A program made the position numbers and the translations under genes. The notes under the pieces are model-generated. The model searched no databases, had not been told where the DNA came from, and saw only the letters and a program-made list of their open reading frames with translations. DNA of 64,000 nucleotides, taken from contig NZ_CP007588.1 of assembly GCF_000732905.1 (NCBI RefSeq), forward strand, positions 1,054,001 to 1,118,000, in the 5' to 3' direction. Source of the DNA: Weissella tructae. GTDB taxonomy: Bacteria; Bacillota; Bacilli; Lactobacillales; Lactobacillaceae. Numbering within the stretch: the stretch's first letter is position 1; every line of letters starts with the position of its first letter. Positions 25,212 to 33,549 of this stretch are shown in pieces.

Positions 25212-26237
25212 TTAGTCCTTCTTAGGGTGCAGAATTTCAACAACAACCTTATCCGCTTCAACTTCAGGCATCACTTCGGCGACACTTGGGTTTTGCGCAA
25301 CAGAGAACAAACGACTAATGTCATGTCCCAATCCAGTTTGCTCAGCGAACAATTCTTCATCATACGCTAGTTCAAATTCTTGACGTTGACCCATGTACCA
25401 AGCTGCCAAAAAGTCATTTTCTAGGAACAAGTCCATAATTGAAACGGCATCTTCGCCATCCAACACTTGGATTGACCATAGCTTTTCTTCCCCAGTTTGG
25501 AACAGACGTAATTCAACGTTATCCGCTAGGACCATCACAGCTTCATTACCCACACGTTGCAAAACGTACGGTGTCGCTGCTGATTGGACAAATAAGTTAT
25601 CCAAAACGGCTGCTGTGTTTTCTGTTTGCATGACACCATAAACATATTCGTTCGCTGTTTCCAAGACATTGTAGTCTACTGCGTAACCTAATGTTTCTTC
25701 CATGTAGCGCGCCCAGTCTAATAGCATCTTTGTGAAGATCGTACGATCCTTAGCATCCCCCAACTTATCAATCAATAAGTCAGCCAATGCATGGGCGTTG
25801 AACTTAATTTCACGACGTTCTAATGACCAGTAGAACAAACGCAATCCTGTACGTACTTCAGTAAATGCTGTTCCTCCACGTTCACCTTCATTTGGCACAA
25901 ATGCAAATGCAGCTGTTGCGCCAAAGCCAGGGAATGTCAAATGCATCTCTTCGTGTGCTTCGGGCAAAATCATGTCGTAACCTTCAATACCTGCTAATGA
26001 CATGAAGCGGCTCAAAGCTACCAAATACCAATCAGCGTGTGAGTATTGACGTGGCACTGTCACCCACACCGTTTCTAGCTTAGTTTGTGTTAAAAATTCA
26101 GCTAGTGTTTGTAGTTCTTCAGGTTGGTGCTTAACAGTTAAATCGCGTGCCGCTGTATTAAAGTGATTAATTAGCGCTAAATCCGCATCAATACTATCTT
26201 CGTATTGAATCAAGCGGTCTTGTAAACGATCTGTCAT
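25212..26237 (-). CDS. Uncharacterised protein, 341 aa (orphan operon gene 2)
   Basis: I do not recognise a family. It is soluble, acidic and mixed alpha/beta, with no signal peptide. Visible segments are a helical N-terminus (DADLALINHFNTAARDL), a central aromatic part (FPGFGATAAFAFVPNEGE; LRLFYWSLERREIKF), a helical middle (LLDWARYMEETLGYAVDY) and a beta-rich C-terminus ending VEILHPKKD. GGAGG lies 8 nt before the ATG, inside the end of gene 1, whose stop is one nucleotide upstream. The coupling implies production in fixed ratio with gene 1. Confidence 0.8.
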   Translation of the reverse strand: MTDRLQDRLIQYEDSIDADLALINHFNTAARDLTVKHQPEELQTLAEFLTQTKLETVWVTVPRQYSHADWYLVALSRFMSLAGIEGYDMILPEAHEEMHLTFPGFGATAAFAFVPNEGERGGTAFTEVRTGLRLFYWSLERREIKFNAHALADLLIDKLGDAKDRTIFTKMLLDWARYMEETLGYAVDYNVLETANEYVYGVMQTENTAAVLDNLFVQSAATPYVLQRVGNEAVMVLADNVELRLFQTGEEKLWSIQVLDGEDAVSIMDLFLENDFLAAWYMGQRQEFELAYDEELFAEQTGLGHDISRLFSVAQNPSVAEVMPEVEADKVVVEILHPKKD

Positions 26238-26238
26238 G

Positions 26239-27108
26239 TTAGTTACCTCCTTCTGAACGTAGGGCCTTCAAATAGTCACCATATAATGTGTTGATTGCCG
26301 TTTCAAATTGTGCGAAATCACCAAAAGTATCATCAATTGCACGTTGTTCATACAACAGAATTGTATCTTCCTTTGAGTATTCCAAAATCTTCGCATTGTT
26401 TTCAGCAATTACTGCTGGCACTTCATCAGCCTTGGCATCCAAAGCATCTAACTTAGCCAATTCTTCAATCACTTCTTCACGTTCGTCAGCGTTACCACGA
26501 CCTAAGAAGAAGCCATTCTTTTCGCCCATATCTTCTAGCTTACGTTCTAATTCACGACGTTCAGCATTACGTGTTTCTTGTGAATCTAGCAACTTTTGGT
26601 GAATTTCATTTGTCTTTGTTGTTTCTTCGATTGATGCTGCATGGTAACGTTCATCGTTTGCGGCCATTTCAACGGCACGGCTCAACATACCATAGGCTTC
26701 ATCATCAAAGATAAAGTTTACTGCCAACGGATCTAGAATTCCAAAACGACGGCGTCCCCACCAGTTACCGAAATACATTTCAAATACACCTAGATGTGTT
26801 TCTTCATAATAGAAGAAAGGGAATTTTTCAGACAAGTAAGCAATTAACTTCGTTGCCAAATAGTGTCCCATATCGTGGTGCATGTTGTTTACCAACCAAG
26901 GCAAATCAGCATCATATTCTGTCACTTCCACATTGTTCAATTCTAATTCAAAGCGACGTTGGTCTAGTAATTCGTATACCTTCAAGTCATCCTCTGCAGC
27001 AATTGCTGCTTGGACAGCTTGAATATAGTTGATTTTAGTATTAAATTTTTGGTTGATGATAGCATCGTTGTTCGCTACCTCAGACGTTAAGTACGGAATC
27101 TTTTCCAT
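26239..27108 (-). CDS. Uncharacterised coiled-coil protein, 289 aa (orphan operon gene 1)
   Basis: Not recognised. It has an N-terminal globular part with a His-rich segment (WLVNNMHHDMGHYLA) and aromatic stretches (FPFFYYEETH, FEMYFGNWWGRRRFG), followed by a long charged helix likely to be a coiled coil (about 160-240). The HHDMGH cluster could bind a metal, but no known metalloprotein signature fits. The start at 27108 (MEKIPYL) is chosen because AGGAGG lies 8 nt before it; earlier in-frame ATG codons overlap the SD. It is the first gene of the operon, downstream of the glnA terminator. Confidence 0.8.
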   Translation of the reverse strand: MEKIPYLTSEVANNDAIINQKFNTKINYIQAVQAAIAAEDDLKVYELLDQRRFELELNNVEVTEYDADLPWLVNNMHHDMGHYLATKLIAYLSEKFPFFYYEETHLGVFEMYFGNWWGRRRFGILDPLAVNFIFDDEAYGMLSRAVEMAANDERYHAASIEETTKTNEIHQKLLDSQETRNAERRELERKLEDMGEKNGFFLGRGNADEREEVIEELAKLDALDAKADEVPAVIAENNAKILEYSKEDTILLYEQRAIDDTFGDFAQFETAINTLYGDYLKALRSEGGN

Positions 27109-27164
27109 GTCCATTCCCTCCTTCACAAGGGTCATATTCTATTTTCAAACTAATACTATCATAG

Positions 27165-27211
27165 CAGAAAAAACAAAAAACAGGCTTATCTTTATCGGGA
27201 GATAGGCCTGT
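27165..27211 (-). terminator. Intrinsic terminator of glnA
   Basis: Minus strand ACAGGC-TATC / GATA-GCCTGT with an internal mismatch, followed by a long T-rich tract. Confidence 0.85.
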
Positions 27212-27246
27212 CTTTAGACTTTCATATAACTTACTTTACATTTATT

Positions 27247-28593
27247 TTAGTATTGGTCCAAATACGTATCCAATTCCCATTGGGAAACAGCTTGACGGAA
27301 GGCCTTGTATTCCAAGCGCTTAGCATCTGCAAATGTACGCGCCATGTATGGTCCAATCGCATCTAACATGACAGTATCTTCTTCAAAACTCATCACCGCA
27401 TCCAACAATGTATCTGGCAAATCAGTAATTCCCGCCTTGCGACGTTCTGATTCATCCATCAAGTAGATGTTTTGGTCAACTGAATCACGTGGTTCAATAT
27501 CACGGCGAACACCATCTAGTCCTGCACCCAAAACGGCTGCAAAGGCCAAATATGGGTTAGCTGTTGGATCAACTGTACGTAATTCTAGACGTGTTGATTG
27601 TCCACGAGAAGCTGGTACACGCACCATTGGTGAACGGTTTGAACCAGACCAAGCAACATAAACTGGCGCTTCAAATCCTGGTGTCAAACGCTTGTATGAA
27701 TTAACCGTTGGATTCGTAATGGCTGTGTAGTTCGCAGCGTGTTCTAGCAATCCACCTAAGAATGCATAGGCAGTCGCTGATAGTCCATCGGCACCTTGTG
27801 CATCAAAGAAGACATTCTTACCTTCCTTGAACAAAGACATGTTAACGTGCATACCGTTTCCGTTAATACCCGCCACTGGCTTTGGCATAAAGGTTGCGTA
27901 CAAACCATGCTTACGTGCAATTGTCTTAACAATCAACTTAAATGTTTGGATGTTATCCGCTGCATCTAACGCATCGGCATACTTGAAGTCCACTTCATGT
28001 TGTCCAGGTGCCACTTCGTGATGGGCCGCTTCCACTTCAAATCCCATCTTTTCCATTTCTAGCACAATTTCACGACGTGTGTCTTCACCCATGTCAAGTG
28101 GTGCCAAGTCAAAGTAACCACCCTTGTCATTCAATTGTGTTGTTGGGTTTCCGTATTCATCCAGCTTGAACAAGAAGAATTCTGGTTCTGTTCCCAAATT
28201 AAAATCATCAAAACCAGCATCATTCATTTCACGCAATACACGCTTCAAATTATTACGAGGATCACCTGCGAATGGTTCACCATCAACAGTGTAAATATCA
28301 CAGATCAGACGTCCAACCTTACCACCACGACTGTCTGTCGCCCATGGGAAGATTAAGAAAGTTGATACATCTGGATACAAGTACATGTCTGATTCTTCAA
28401 TACGAACGAATCCATCGATTGAAGATCCATCAAACATCATCTTGTTATCTAGAACTTTTTCCAATTGTGACACAGGAACTTCCACATTCTTGATTGTTCC
28501 AAAAACGTCCGAGAATTGTAGACGCAAAAATTCTACGTTCTCACTCGCAATAATTTCTCGGATGTCATCCTTCGTATAATTCTTACGTACCAT
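27247..28593 (-). CDS. glnA: Glutamine synthetase type I (GSI-alpha)
   Basis: Makes glutamine from glutamate, ammonia and ATP in the cytoplasm. The 448-residue protein has FDGSSIDGF, the metal/ATP-site stretches GTEPEFFLF and [30 protein letters not shown] and [16 protein letters not shown]. Arg in FVRIEESDM corresponds to the residue involved in feedback inhibition of Bacillus-type GSI-alpha, and the adenylylation Tyr segment of GSI-beta is absent. AGGGGAG is the SD. It is 46 nt downstream of glnR, the usual Lactobacillales order. I could not find a clean GlnR box (TGTNA-N7-TNACA) in front of either gene. Confidence 0.97.
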   Translation of the reverse strand: MVRKNYTKDDIREIIASENVEFLRLQFSDVFGTIKNVEVPVSQLEKVLDNKMMFDGSSIDGFVRIEESDMYLYPDVSTFLIFPWATDSRGGKVGRLICDIYTVDGEPFAGDPRNNLKRVLREMNDAGFDDFNLGTEPEFFLFKLDEYGNPTTQLNDKGGYFDLAPLDMGEDTRREIVLEMEKMGFEVEAAHHEVAPGQHEVDFKYADALDAADNIQTFKLIVKTIARKHGLYATFMPKPVAGINGNGMHVNMSLFKEGKNVFFDAQGADGLSATAYAFLGGLLEHAANYTAITNPTVNSYKRLTPGFEAPVYVAWSGSNRSPMVRVPASRGQSTRLELRTVDPTANPYLAFAAVLGAGLDGVRRDIEPRDSVDQNIYLMDESERRKAGITDLPDTLLDAVMSFEEDTVMLDAIGPYMARTFADAKRLEYKAFRQAVSQWELDTYLDQY

Positions 28594-28639
28594 AATTTCT
28601 CCCCTTTAATTCACAACATCATCACATTCTATTTATCTA

Positions 28640-28981
28640 CTAAAATTGTGCACGATCTGAAAAGCGTCCAATAGATAGCATTTCATCAGCCAAGAAGCGT
28701 CGTAGCTCTTGTTCTGATTTATGGGCTTCTTTTTGCTTTTGCTTGTGCTCAACGGCGCGGATTTCTGCAATGCTATATCCAGCATCCATGTAATCTGCAA
28801 TTTCAATTAGACGATCAATGTCGTCTAATGAATAACGTCGTTGCTTACCCGCGCCACGCGAAGGCTCGATAAGCGCTTGTTGGTCATAATAACGGATTTG
28901 ACGATCCGATAGACCAGTTAACTCACGCACAGCACTAATCGTTAAGACTGCTAAGTCTCGTCGTAATGTTCGTTCACTCAT
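28640..28981 (-). CDS. glnR: MerR-family nitrogen regulator GlnR
   Basis: A 113-residue DNA-binding repressor that senses nitrogen status through glutamine synthetase. The N-terminal MerR winged helix is visible (ISAVRELTGLSDRQIRYYDQQALIEPSRGAGKQRRYS split into HTH and wing), followed by a helix and the C-terminal tail MLSIGRFSDRAQF, equivalent to the GS-interacting tail of GlnR. It is shorter than the Bacillus protein (135 aa). GGAGG is 8 nt from the second of two adjacent ATGs, which I take as the start. It lies 65 nt after miaA. Confidence 0.93.
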   Translation of the reverse strand: MSERTLRRDLAVLTISAVRELTGLSDRQIRYYDQQALIEPSRGAGKQRRYSLDDIDRLIEIADYMDAGYSIAEIRAVEHKQKQKEAHKSEQELRRFLADEMLSIGRFSDRAQF

Positions 28982-29046
28982 CATGCCTACCTCCTATACA
29001 TAAGTATTTTAGCATTAAATGAAAAACGACCAAGGGAGAATGTTAT

Positions 29047-29970
29047 TTATTCTGACACGAAATCTGTAACTTCTTCTAGTATAACGTTTAACGTGTCAGG
29101 TTTTTGAACTAAGTCCTGCCAATGAATGTCTGTAAATTGATTATTGAACCAAGTTAGTTGTCGTTTTGCATAACGTCGTGATGCCATTTTCAACATTTCA
29201 CTCGCATCATCTAACGACATGACACCTTCATGGTAGCCAAATAATTCTTTATATCCAATTGCTTTACGGGCTGTTGCGTCTTCTGACAAATCGTAGACAC
29301 GGGATACCTCAGCCATCAAACCTTCTTCTAACATCATATCTACACGCTTATTGATACGTTCGTATAAAATATCACGGTCCGTGTTCAAACCAATGATATA
29401 CGCATCATATTGACGCTTAGGTTCTGGCTGAAGACTTGAGAATGGAACACCCATTTGTTGACTAATCAATAAAGCACGCTTTAAGCGACGAATTTGGCCT
29501 GGTAAAATACGTTCCGCGCTCACCGTATCTACGGCTTGCAATGCTTCACGTAATCCCTCTTCACCATGTCGTTGCACTTGATCATCCCAGTAGGCTTCAA
29601 ATGCTGCATCGGGACGTTCCTCAATTTGTGATAACGGACGGTCGCCCAATAAAGCCTGCACATAAAATCCAGTCCCACCAACCAAGATAGGCACCTTACC
29701 ACGGTTTGTAATATCTGTAATCGCCGCTTGCGCCATTTCGACAAATTTAGCCGCTGAATAATGTTCTTCTGGATTGGCAATGTCAATTAAATGGTGTGGC
29801 GCTTGGGCTTGTTCTTCATGTGTGGCTTTAGCCGTTCCAATATTTAGCTCACGATAAATTTGCATTGAATCACCTGATACAATTTCACCATTGACTGCTT
29901 TAGCGATTTCTAATGAGAGACTTGTTTTACCGACTGCGGTTGGTCCGACAATCACAATTAATTTTTGCAT
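29047..29970 (-). CDS. miaA: tRNA dimethylallyltransferase MiaA
   Basis: Transfers a dimethylallyl group to A37 of tRNAs that read UNN codons. The 307-residue protein starts with the P-loop IVGPTAVGKTSLS, then SGDSMQIYRELNIGTAKAT (substrate-binding region), GGTGFYVQALL and RRYAKRQLTWFNNQ near the C-terminus (tRNA-binding). AAGGATA is the SD. The order miaA-glnR-glnA is common in Lactobacillales and the three may share a transcript. Confidence 0.97.
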   Translation of the reverse strand: MQKLIVIVGPTAVGKTSLSLEIAKAVNGEIVSGDSMQIYRELNIGTAKATHEEQAQAPHHLIDIANPEEHYSAAKFVEMAQAAITDITNRGKVPILVGGTGFYVQALLGDRPLSQIEERPDAAFEAYWDDQVQRHGEEGLREALQAVDTVSAERILPGQIRRLKRALLISQQMGVPFSSLQPEPKRQYDAYIIGLNTDRDILYERINKRVDMMLEEGLMAEVSRVYDLSEDATARKAIGYKELFGYHEGVMSLDDASEMLKMASRRYAKRQLTWFNNQFTDIHWQDLVQKPDTLNVILEEVTDFVSE

Positions 29971-30055
29971 ATCTTATCCTTTTATATTATTTCATTCAAA
30001 ATTATTATGTGAATATGTTAAAATGAGATATTACATCATAACGGAGGATTAACAC

Positions 30056-30238
30056 ATGAACAATTTTGGTAAGGGTGTTTTAGCTGGAGTCGTGGGAACA
30101 GTGGCAGCTGCCATTGCGGCTGGTGTAGCTTTTCATGAAACTGCTGTAAAGCCAGTTGAAGAAATCGAAGCAAAGTTCGACGAAACAGAATTCAAGTCAG
30201 CTCGCAAGGCTGCACATTCACACGGATCTCGCTACTAA
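30056..30238 (+). CDS. Small DUF3042-type protein, 60 aa
   Basis: A 60-residue protein with an N-terminal Gly/Ala-rich membrane helix (KGVLAGVVGTVAAAIAAGVAF), then an acidic helix VKPVEEIEAKFDETEFKSARKAAHSH. This layout matches the DUF3042 family of lactic acid bacteria, whose function is unknown. GGAGG lies 7-8 nt before the ATG and a strong terminator follows. It is divergent from miaA and monocistronic. Confidence 0.8.
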   Translation: MNNFGKGVLAGVVGTVAAAIAAGVAFHETAVKPVEEIEAKFDETEFKSARKAAHSHGSRY

Positions 30239-30258
30239 TCTAGCATCCATCTTAACAT

Positions 30259-30296
30259 AAAACGGAGACAGCACTTCATGTGCCGTCTCCGTTTTT
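30259..30296 (+). terminator. Intrinsic terminator after the DUF3042 gene
   Basis: 11-bp lower stem AAAACGGAGAC / GTCTCCGTTTT, one mismatch, then GCAC / GTGC, with a T-run. It may also stop transcription from the rhodanese gene on the other strand. Confidence 0.88.
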
Positions 30297-30347
30297 TTAT
30301 GATTTTATTTTATACTGCGATATCTAACTGATATACCAGCACTTAGA

Positions 30348-30743
30348 TTAAACCAAGTTAGACTTTGTACGTCCTGTGTAGGCCGTAAATCCACCCTTTA
30401 GAATGTAAATATCTGAATATCCATCATTCTTCAAATCCTTAGCTAAACGAGCAGCTTGTTGCACATTACTGTCGTACAAAAAGACTGGCTTGTCCTTACG
30501 CAACGCAGCGTGGTTTTCCTTCAACATTGGGTAAGCGATGTTACGTGCTCCCAACACATGCTTTACCTTAAATGCTGCAGCATCACGCAAGTCAACAACT
30601 TGTTGTCCACGACCTTGTTCTTCAAAGTCAGCAGATTCCAACAAAGTTGCATTGTTCTTTACCAAAGAACGCATGCGGAAGTAGTTAAATCCTACCCAAA
30701 TGGCGATAGAAATAAATAATGCTAATAAAATATTCAAGAACAT
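30348..30743 (-). CDS. Membrane-anchored rhodanese-like protein lacking the catalytic Cys
   Basis: A 131-residue protein with an N-terminal membrane helix (2-22) and a single rhodanese domain: VVDLRDAAAFKVKHVLGARNIAYPML, then the active-site loop and IYILKGGFTAYTGR. The sulphur-carrying Cys expected after FLY is replaced by Asp91 (FLYDSNVQQAAR), so ordinary sulphurtransferase activity is unlikely. It may act as a binding or scaffolding domain. AGGGGAC precedes the ATG. It lies downstream of glk, separated by a terminator. Similar rhodaneses near glk occur in other Lactobacillales and Bacillus. Confidence 0.87.
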   Translation of the reverse strand: MFLNILLALFISIAIWVGFNYFRMRSLVKNNATLLESADFEEQGRGQQVVDLRDAAAFKVKHVLGARNIAYPMLKENHAALRKDKPVFLYDSNVQQAARLAKDLKNDGYSDIYILKGGFTAYTGRTKSNLV

Positions 30744-30791
30744 GATAGTCCCCTTTCCCAGTAGCCAAGACTACCTTATAACCCTTATTAA

Positions 30792-30814
30792 TAAAAAAGC
30801 GCCCGAAGGCACTT
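30792..30814 (-). terminator. Intrinsic terminator of glk
   Basis: Minus strand AAGTGCC-TTCG-GGCGCTT followed by TTTTTT-type tract, eight nt past the glk stop. Confidence 0.85.
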
Positions 30815-30821
30815 AATCAAA

Positions 30822-31808
30822 TTAGTCGTTTGCGTTTTGAGCAGCTGCAGTTTGCAAAGCCAATGAAGCAGCTCCGTATGCACCAGCATCATTTCCCAAT
30901 TGTGCCAAACGTAGTTCAGTCACATCACGAGTTGTCTTAAATGCGAAGTTTGCAAATTCCTTTTGTACACGTTCTAGCAAGAATGTTCCTGCTGCTGAAA
31001 CACCACCACCGATAACAATCTTTGATGGGTTCAATGTGTTAGCCAAGTTAGCAGTTGCCAATCCAAGGTAGTAAGCAACCTTGTCCACAACTTCGTTAGC
31101 CAAGAAATCATTTTCCTTTGCCAAGTCAAAGACAATCTTTGATGTTACTTCATCACCATCATCAAGCATCTTCTTTAGCTTTGAGTCACCCATGTAGGCG
31201 TCTGCAAGATCGTGGGCCAAGTGAACAACACCAGTAGCTGATGCATATTGTTCCAAACATCCTTGGTTTCCACAAGTACATTGGTAACCGTATGGTTCAA
31301 CCACAACGTGTCCAACTTCACCAGCAGCTCCGGCTGTTCCATGAATCAACTTACCTTCATGAATCAATCCACCACCGACACCAGTTCCAAGTGTCAAGAA
31401 GGCAACTTCTGGTTCGTTGTCTCCGGCACCACGCCATTGTTCACCCAATGCAGCTGAGTTAGCGTCATTGTCAATTGTTACTGTGAAACCAGTTCCAGCT
31501 TCAATTTCGGCACGAACGGCACGAGGTTCGCGCCAGTTTAGGTTAAAGGCGCCTTGAACAGTTCCATCTTCTTGGTTAACTGTTCCAGGTGTTCCCATTC
31601 CAATTCCAATCACACGTTCCTTGTCCAATTGGTACAAGTCCAAATGGTGGTTTACTGATGCGATAACATCTGGCACGATGTGGTTTCCATCATCCAAAAT
31701 GTTTGTCTTGATTGACCACTTTTGTTGGATTTCTCCATCTGCAGTCATAATCGCAAACTTTACTGTTGTTCCACCTAAATCAATTCCAATTAACTTATCT
31801 TTAACCAT
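30822..31808 (-). CDS. glk: ROK-family glucokinase
   Basis: Phosphorylates glucose with ATP. The 328-residue protein has the phosphate loop IGIDLGGTTVKFAI, catalytic DNDANSAALGE, the ROK zinc site CTCGNQGCLEQ and the second phosphate segment LGTGVGGG. The start at 31808 is 7 nt after GAGGG; an ATG two codons earlier would sit directly on the SD. The gene follows rhomboid and the frameshifted yqgQ, the same order as yqgP-yqgQ-glcK of Bacillus subtilis. Confidence 0.96.
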   Translation of the reverse strand: MVKDKLIGIDLGGTTVKFAIMTADGEIQQKWSIKTNILDDGNHIVPDVIASVNHHLDLYQLDKERVIGIGMGTPGTVNQEDGTVQGAFNLNWREPRAVRAEIEAGTGFTVTIDNDANSAALGEQWRGAGDNEPEVAFLTLGTGVGGGLIHEGKLIHGTAGAAGEVGHVVVEPYGYQCTCGNQGCLEQYASATGVVHLAHDLADAYMGDSKLKKMLDDGDEVTSKIVFDLAKENDFLANEVVDKVAYYLGLATANLANTLNPSKIVIGGGVSAAGTFLLERVQKEFANFAFKTTRDVTELRLAQLGNDAGAYGAASLALQTAAAQNAND

Positions 31809-31949
31809 GTCCATACCCTCATTGCATTTTATGTAATCCCTTAACCGATGTAAGGGTTTTCTTGTTTAACCACAAGGGTCATTATATCTTAAAAAACCGT
31901 GAAATAAAAGGGCTTTCATTATTATTTTCACACTTTAGTAAGTAAGTTA

Positions 31950-32170
31950 TTAATATTCTTGTCTTTTTGTCTCAGATTCATGTTCATGTTGCAAAACCAA
32001 CTTAATTTGGGCATATTCTTTGGGTTGAATCAACCAGCTCGCGCCATATTGTCAATTTCAATTGCAGCTAATTCGATGTCCCACAATCGATTTCCCAAGT
32101 GGACATAAATGTCATAACGCTTCAAAAGGTTCAAAACATCTAAAAATGTTTTCATTTGTGTTTCTTGCAT
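31950..32170 (-). pseudogene. yqgQ: yqgQ (DUF910) gene with a single-base frameshift
   Basis: Read from the ATG at 32170, the minus strand gives MQETQMKTFLDVLNLLKRYD, IYVHLGNRLWDIELAAIEID and NMARAG, then a TGA at 32030-32032. In the frame one base over it continues LIQPKEYAQIKLVLQHEHES to a stop at 31950. The joined sequence matches the small YqgQ family (TFYDVQQLLKRYG...GDRLADIELMEDE...GLIEPEEY as I recall it). GGTTGATT would need one more T to read through. With that base the product would be 73 residues, near the family length of about 70. It lies between rhomboid and glk, where yqgQ is expected. It may be a true mutation, a sequencing error, or recoding. Confidence 0.75.
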
Positions 32171-32185
32171 CTTATCTATACCTCA

Positions 32186-32896
32186 TTATGAAAATGTTGT
32201 TAAGCGCGTAAATGCCCCGGTTAATAAGATCAAAAACACCGTAATAATCATTAGTAACGCGATTATACGTGTCATTGTTGTATTTTTGAAGGTCATCTTG
32301 GCATAACGGCTTTGTAATAGATTACCCGTAACAGCTAACCCAACAATAAATCCACCGACATGGCCCCAAATACCAATTGTCGGGTCAAACAAACTAAACA
32401 ACAGGTTCATGGCCACGAAGATTAACATTGTTTGCATTTGTTGTACCCATGCACCACGACGCTTTTCTTGTAAGCCTAAGTAAATCACAGCCCCTACCAT
32501 GGCAAACGCACCACTGGATGCACCAATATAGATAACATTTAATGAGCCTAATGTAATGGATAATAGACTACCACCCAAAACTCCCAAGATAAAAATTGTC
32601 GCCAATTGAATAGACCCTAGGGTTGTTTCTAAAATCTTACCAATAAAGTAGATCACAACCGTATTCATTAAAATATGCATCAATGATGCATGGATGAAGC
32701 CAGCGGTTAGAAGACGCCACCATTCACCGTCGACCCCGACACCTACCGTTACTAATCCACCAAAGTCATATAGCGTTGAAAGACCGATAGTTAATCCACC
32801 AGAAACGACGACTTCAGCAATATAAATCCCAACCAACAACAAACATAAACCAATTGTCACCGGTTGTTGCTTAGCCTCTCTCATAAAATTATGCAT
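32186..32896 (-). CDS. Rhomboid-family intramembrane serine protease (GluP-like)
   Basis: A 236-residue membrane protein with about seven helices. The catalytic dyad is visible: Ser in GASSGAF on TM4 and His in WGHVGGFIVG on TM6. The conserved WWRLLTAGFIHASLMHILMN loop 1/TM2 region is also present. Rhomboids cleave membrane proteins within or near their helices. Its start overlaps the end of ygfA by 8 nt, indicating coupled translation, and yqgQ and glk follow. It lacks the long soluble N-domain of Bacillus GluP. Confidence 0.93.
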   Translation of the reverse strand: MHNFMREAKQQPVTIGLCLLLVGIYIAEVVVSGGLTIGLSTLYDFGGLVTVGVGVDGEWWRLLTAGFIHASLMHILMNTVVIYFIGKILETTLGSIQLATIFILGVLGGSLLSITLGSLNVIYIGASSGAFAMVGAVIYLGLQEKRRGAWVQQMQTMLIFVAMNLLFSLFDPTIGIWGHVGGFIVGLAVTGNLLQSRYAKMTFKNTTMTRIIALLMIITVFLILLTGAFTRLTTFS

Positions 32897-33449
32897 GTCT
32901 TTCTCCTATTCTCACGATTGTATCTACTGACACATCAAATGGTTCTACGTGCCAATTTGGGGCTACAGTGATCAACTCAGTCGCCGCAATCCCCATAGTT
33001 GATATTTCTTTATGTTCCGCTAAGAACCGATCATAGTAACCACCACCAAAGCCAACACGGTCTCCTTGCTCACTAAAAGCAATTCCCGGCACCATAATCA
33101 AATCTAATTCAGTTACATCTATTAAGACATCCCCGATTGGCTCAAGCATGCCAAAACGGTGTTTTTCATACTGCGTCGTCTCATCAATCTGAATAAATTT
33201 CAACTGATGATTAGGCGCAACACGTGGTAGATACACTTTCTTCTTTTGTAACAATGCGGTCTGAATCAATAACTCGGTTGGTAATTCATTTGATTGCGAT
33301 AATGTTAACGCGATATGCTCAGCATTTTGCCAAACGTTTGTTGCGGTCACTTGTCTAACGACAAATTGCATTAGCGTTGCACGTTCCTCGCTTGTCTGGT
33401 TAGCATAGTACGTTAACCCATTTTCTCTTATTTCTGCTTTGGTCTTCAT
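32889..33449 (-). CDS. 5-formyltetrahydrofolate cyclo-ligase
   Basis: Converts 5-formyl-THF to 5,10-methenyl-THF using ATP (YgfA/MTHFS family). The 186-residue protein has the C-terminal signature RVGFGGGYYDRFLA, the LIMVPGIAFSEQGD motif and an N-terminal basic helix (MKTKAEIRENGL). I place the start at 33449; a longer frame to 33491 would begin inside the PBP terminator hairpin. GAGGG is 11 nt upstream. It is cotranscribed with the rhomboid gene. Confidence 0.92.
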   Translation of the reverse strand: MKTKAEIRENGLTYYANQTSEERATLMQFVVRQVTATNVWQNAEHIALTLSQSNELPTELLIQTALLQKKKVYLPRVAPNHQLKFIQIDETTQYEKHRFGMLEPIGDVLIDVTELDLIMVPGIAFSEQGDRVGFGGGYYDRFLAEHKEISTMGIAATELITVAPNWHVEPFDVSVDTIVRIGERHA

Positions 33450-33475
33450 ACGCGTATTATCCCTCTTCACTGTAC

Positions 33476-33505
33476 AAAAAAACTGAATCATTTCTGATTC
33501 AGTTT
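33476..33505 (-). terminator. Intrinsic terminator of the class B PBP gene
   Basis: 11-bp perfect stem AAACTGAATCA / TGATTCAGTTT with a 4-nt loop, then seven T on the minus strand. Confidence 0.9.
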
Positions 33506-33549
33506 AACATACTACACACTAATCAGTGGATTATCTCCAAGGTTAGTAT

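Noticed and set aside
28594-29046. GlnR boxes before glnR and glnA
   Set aside because: I searched by eye for TGTNA-N7-TNACA and found no acceptable match.
31838-31856. CCCTTA / TAAGGG hairpin upstream of glk as a riboswitch or terminator
   Set aside because: The T-run is on the plus strand, where no gene ends; only 6 bp and no known motif.
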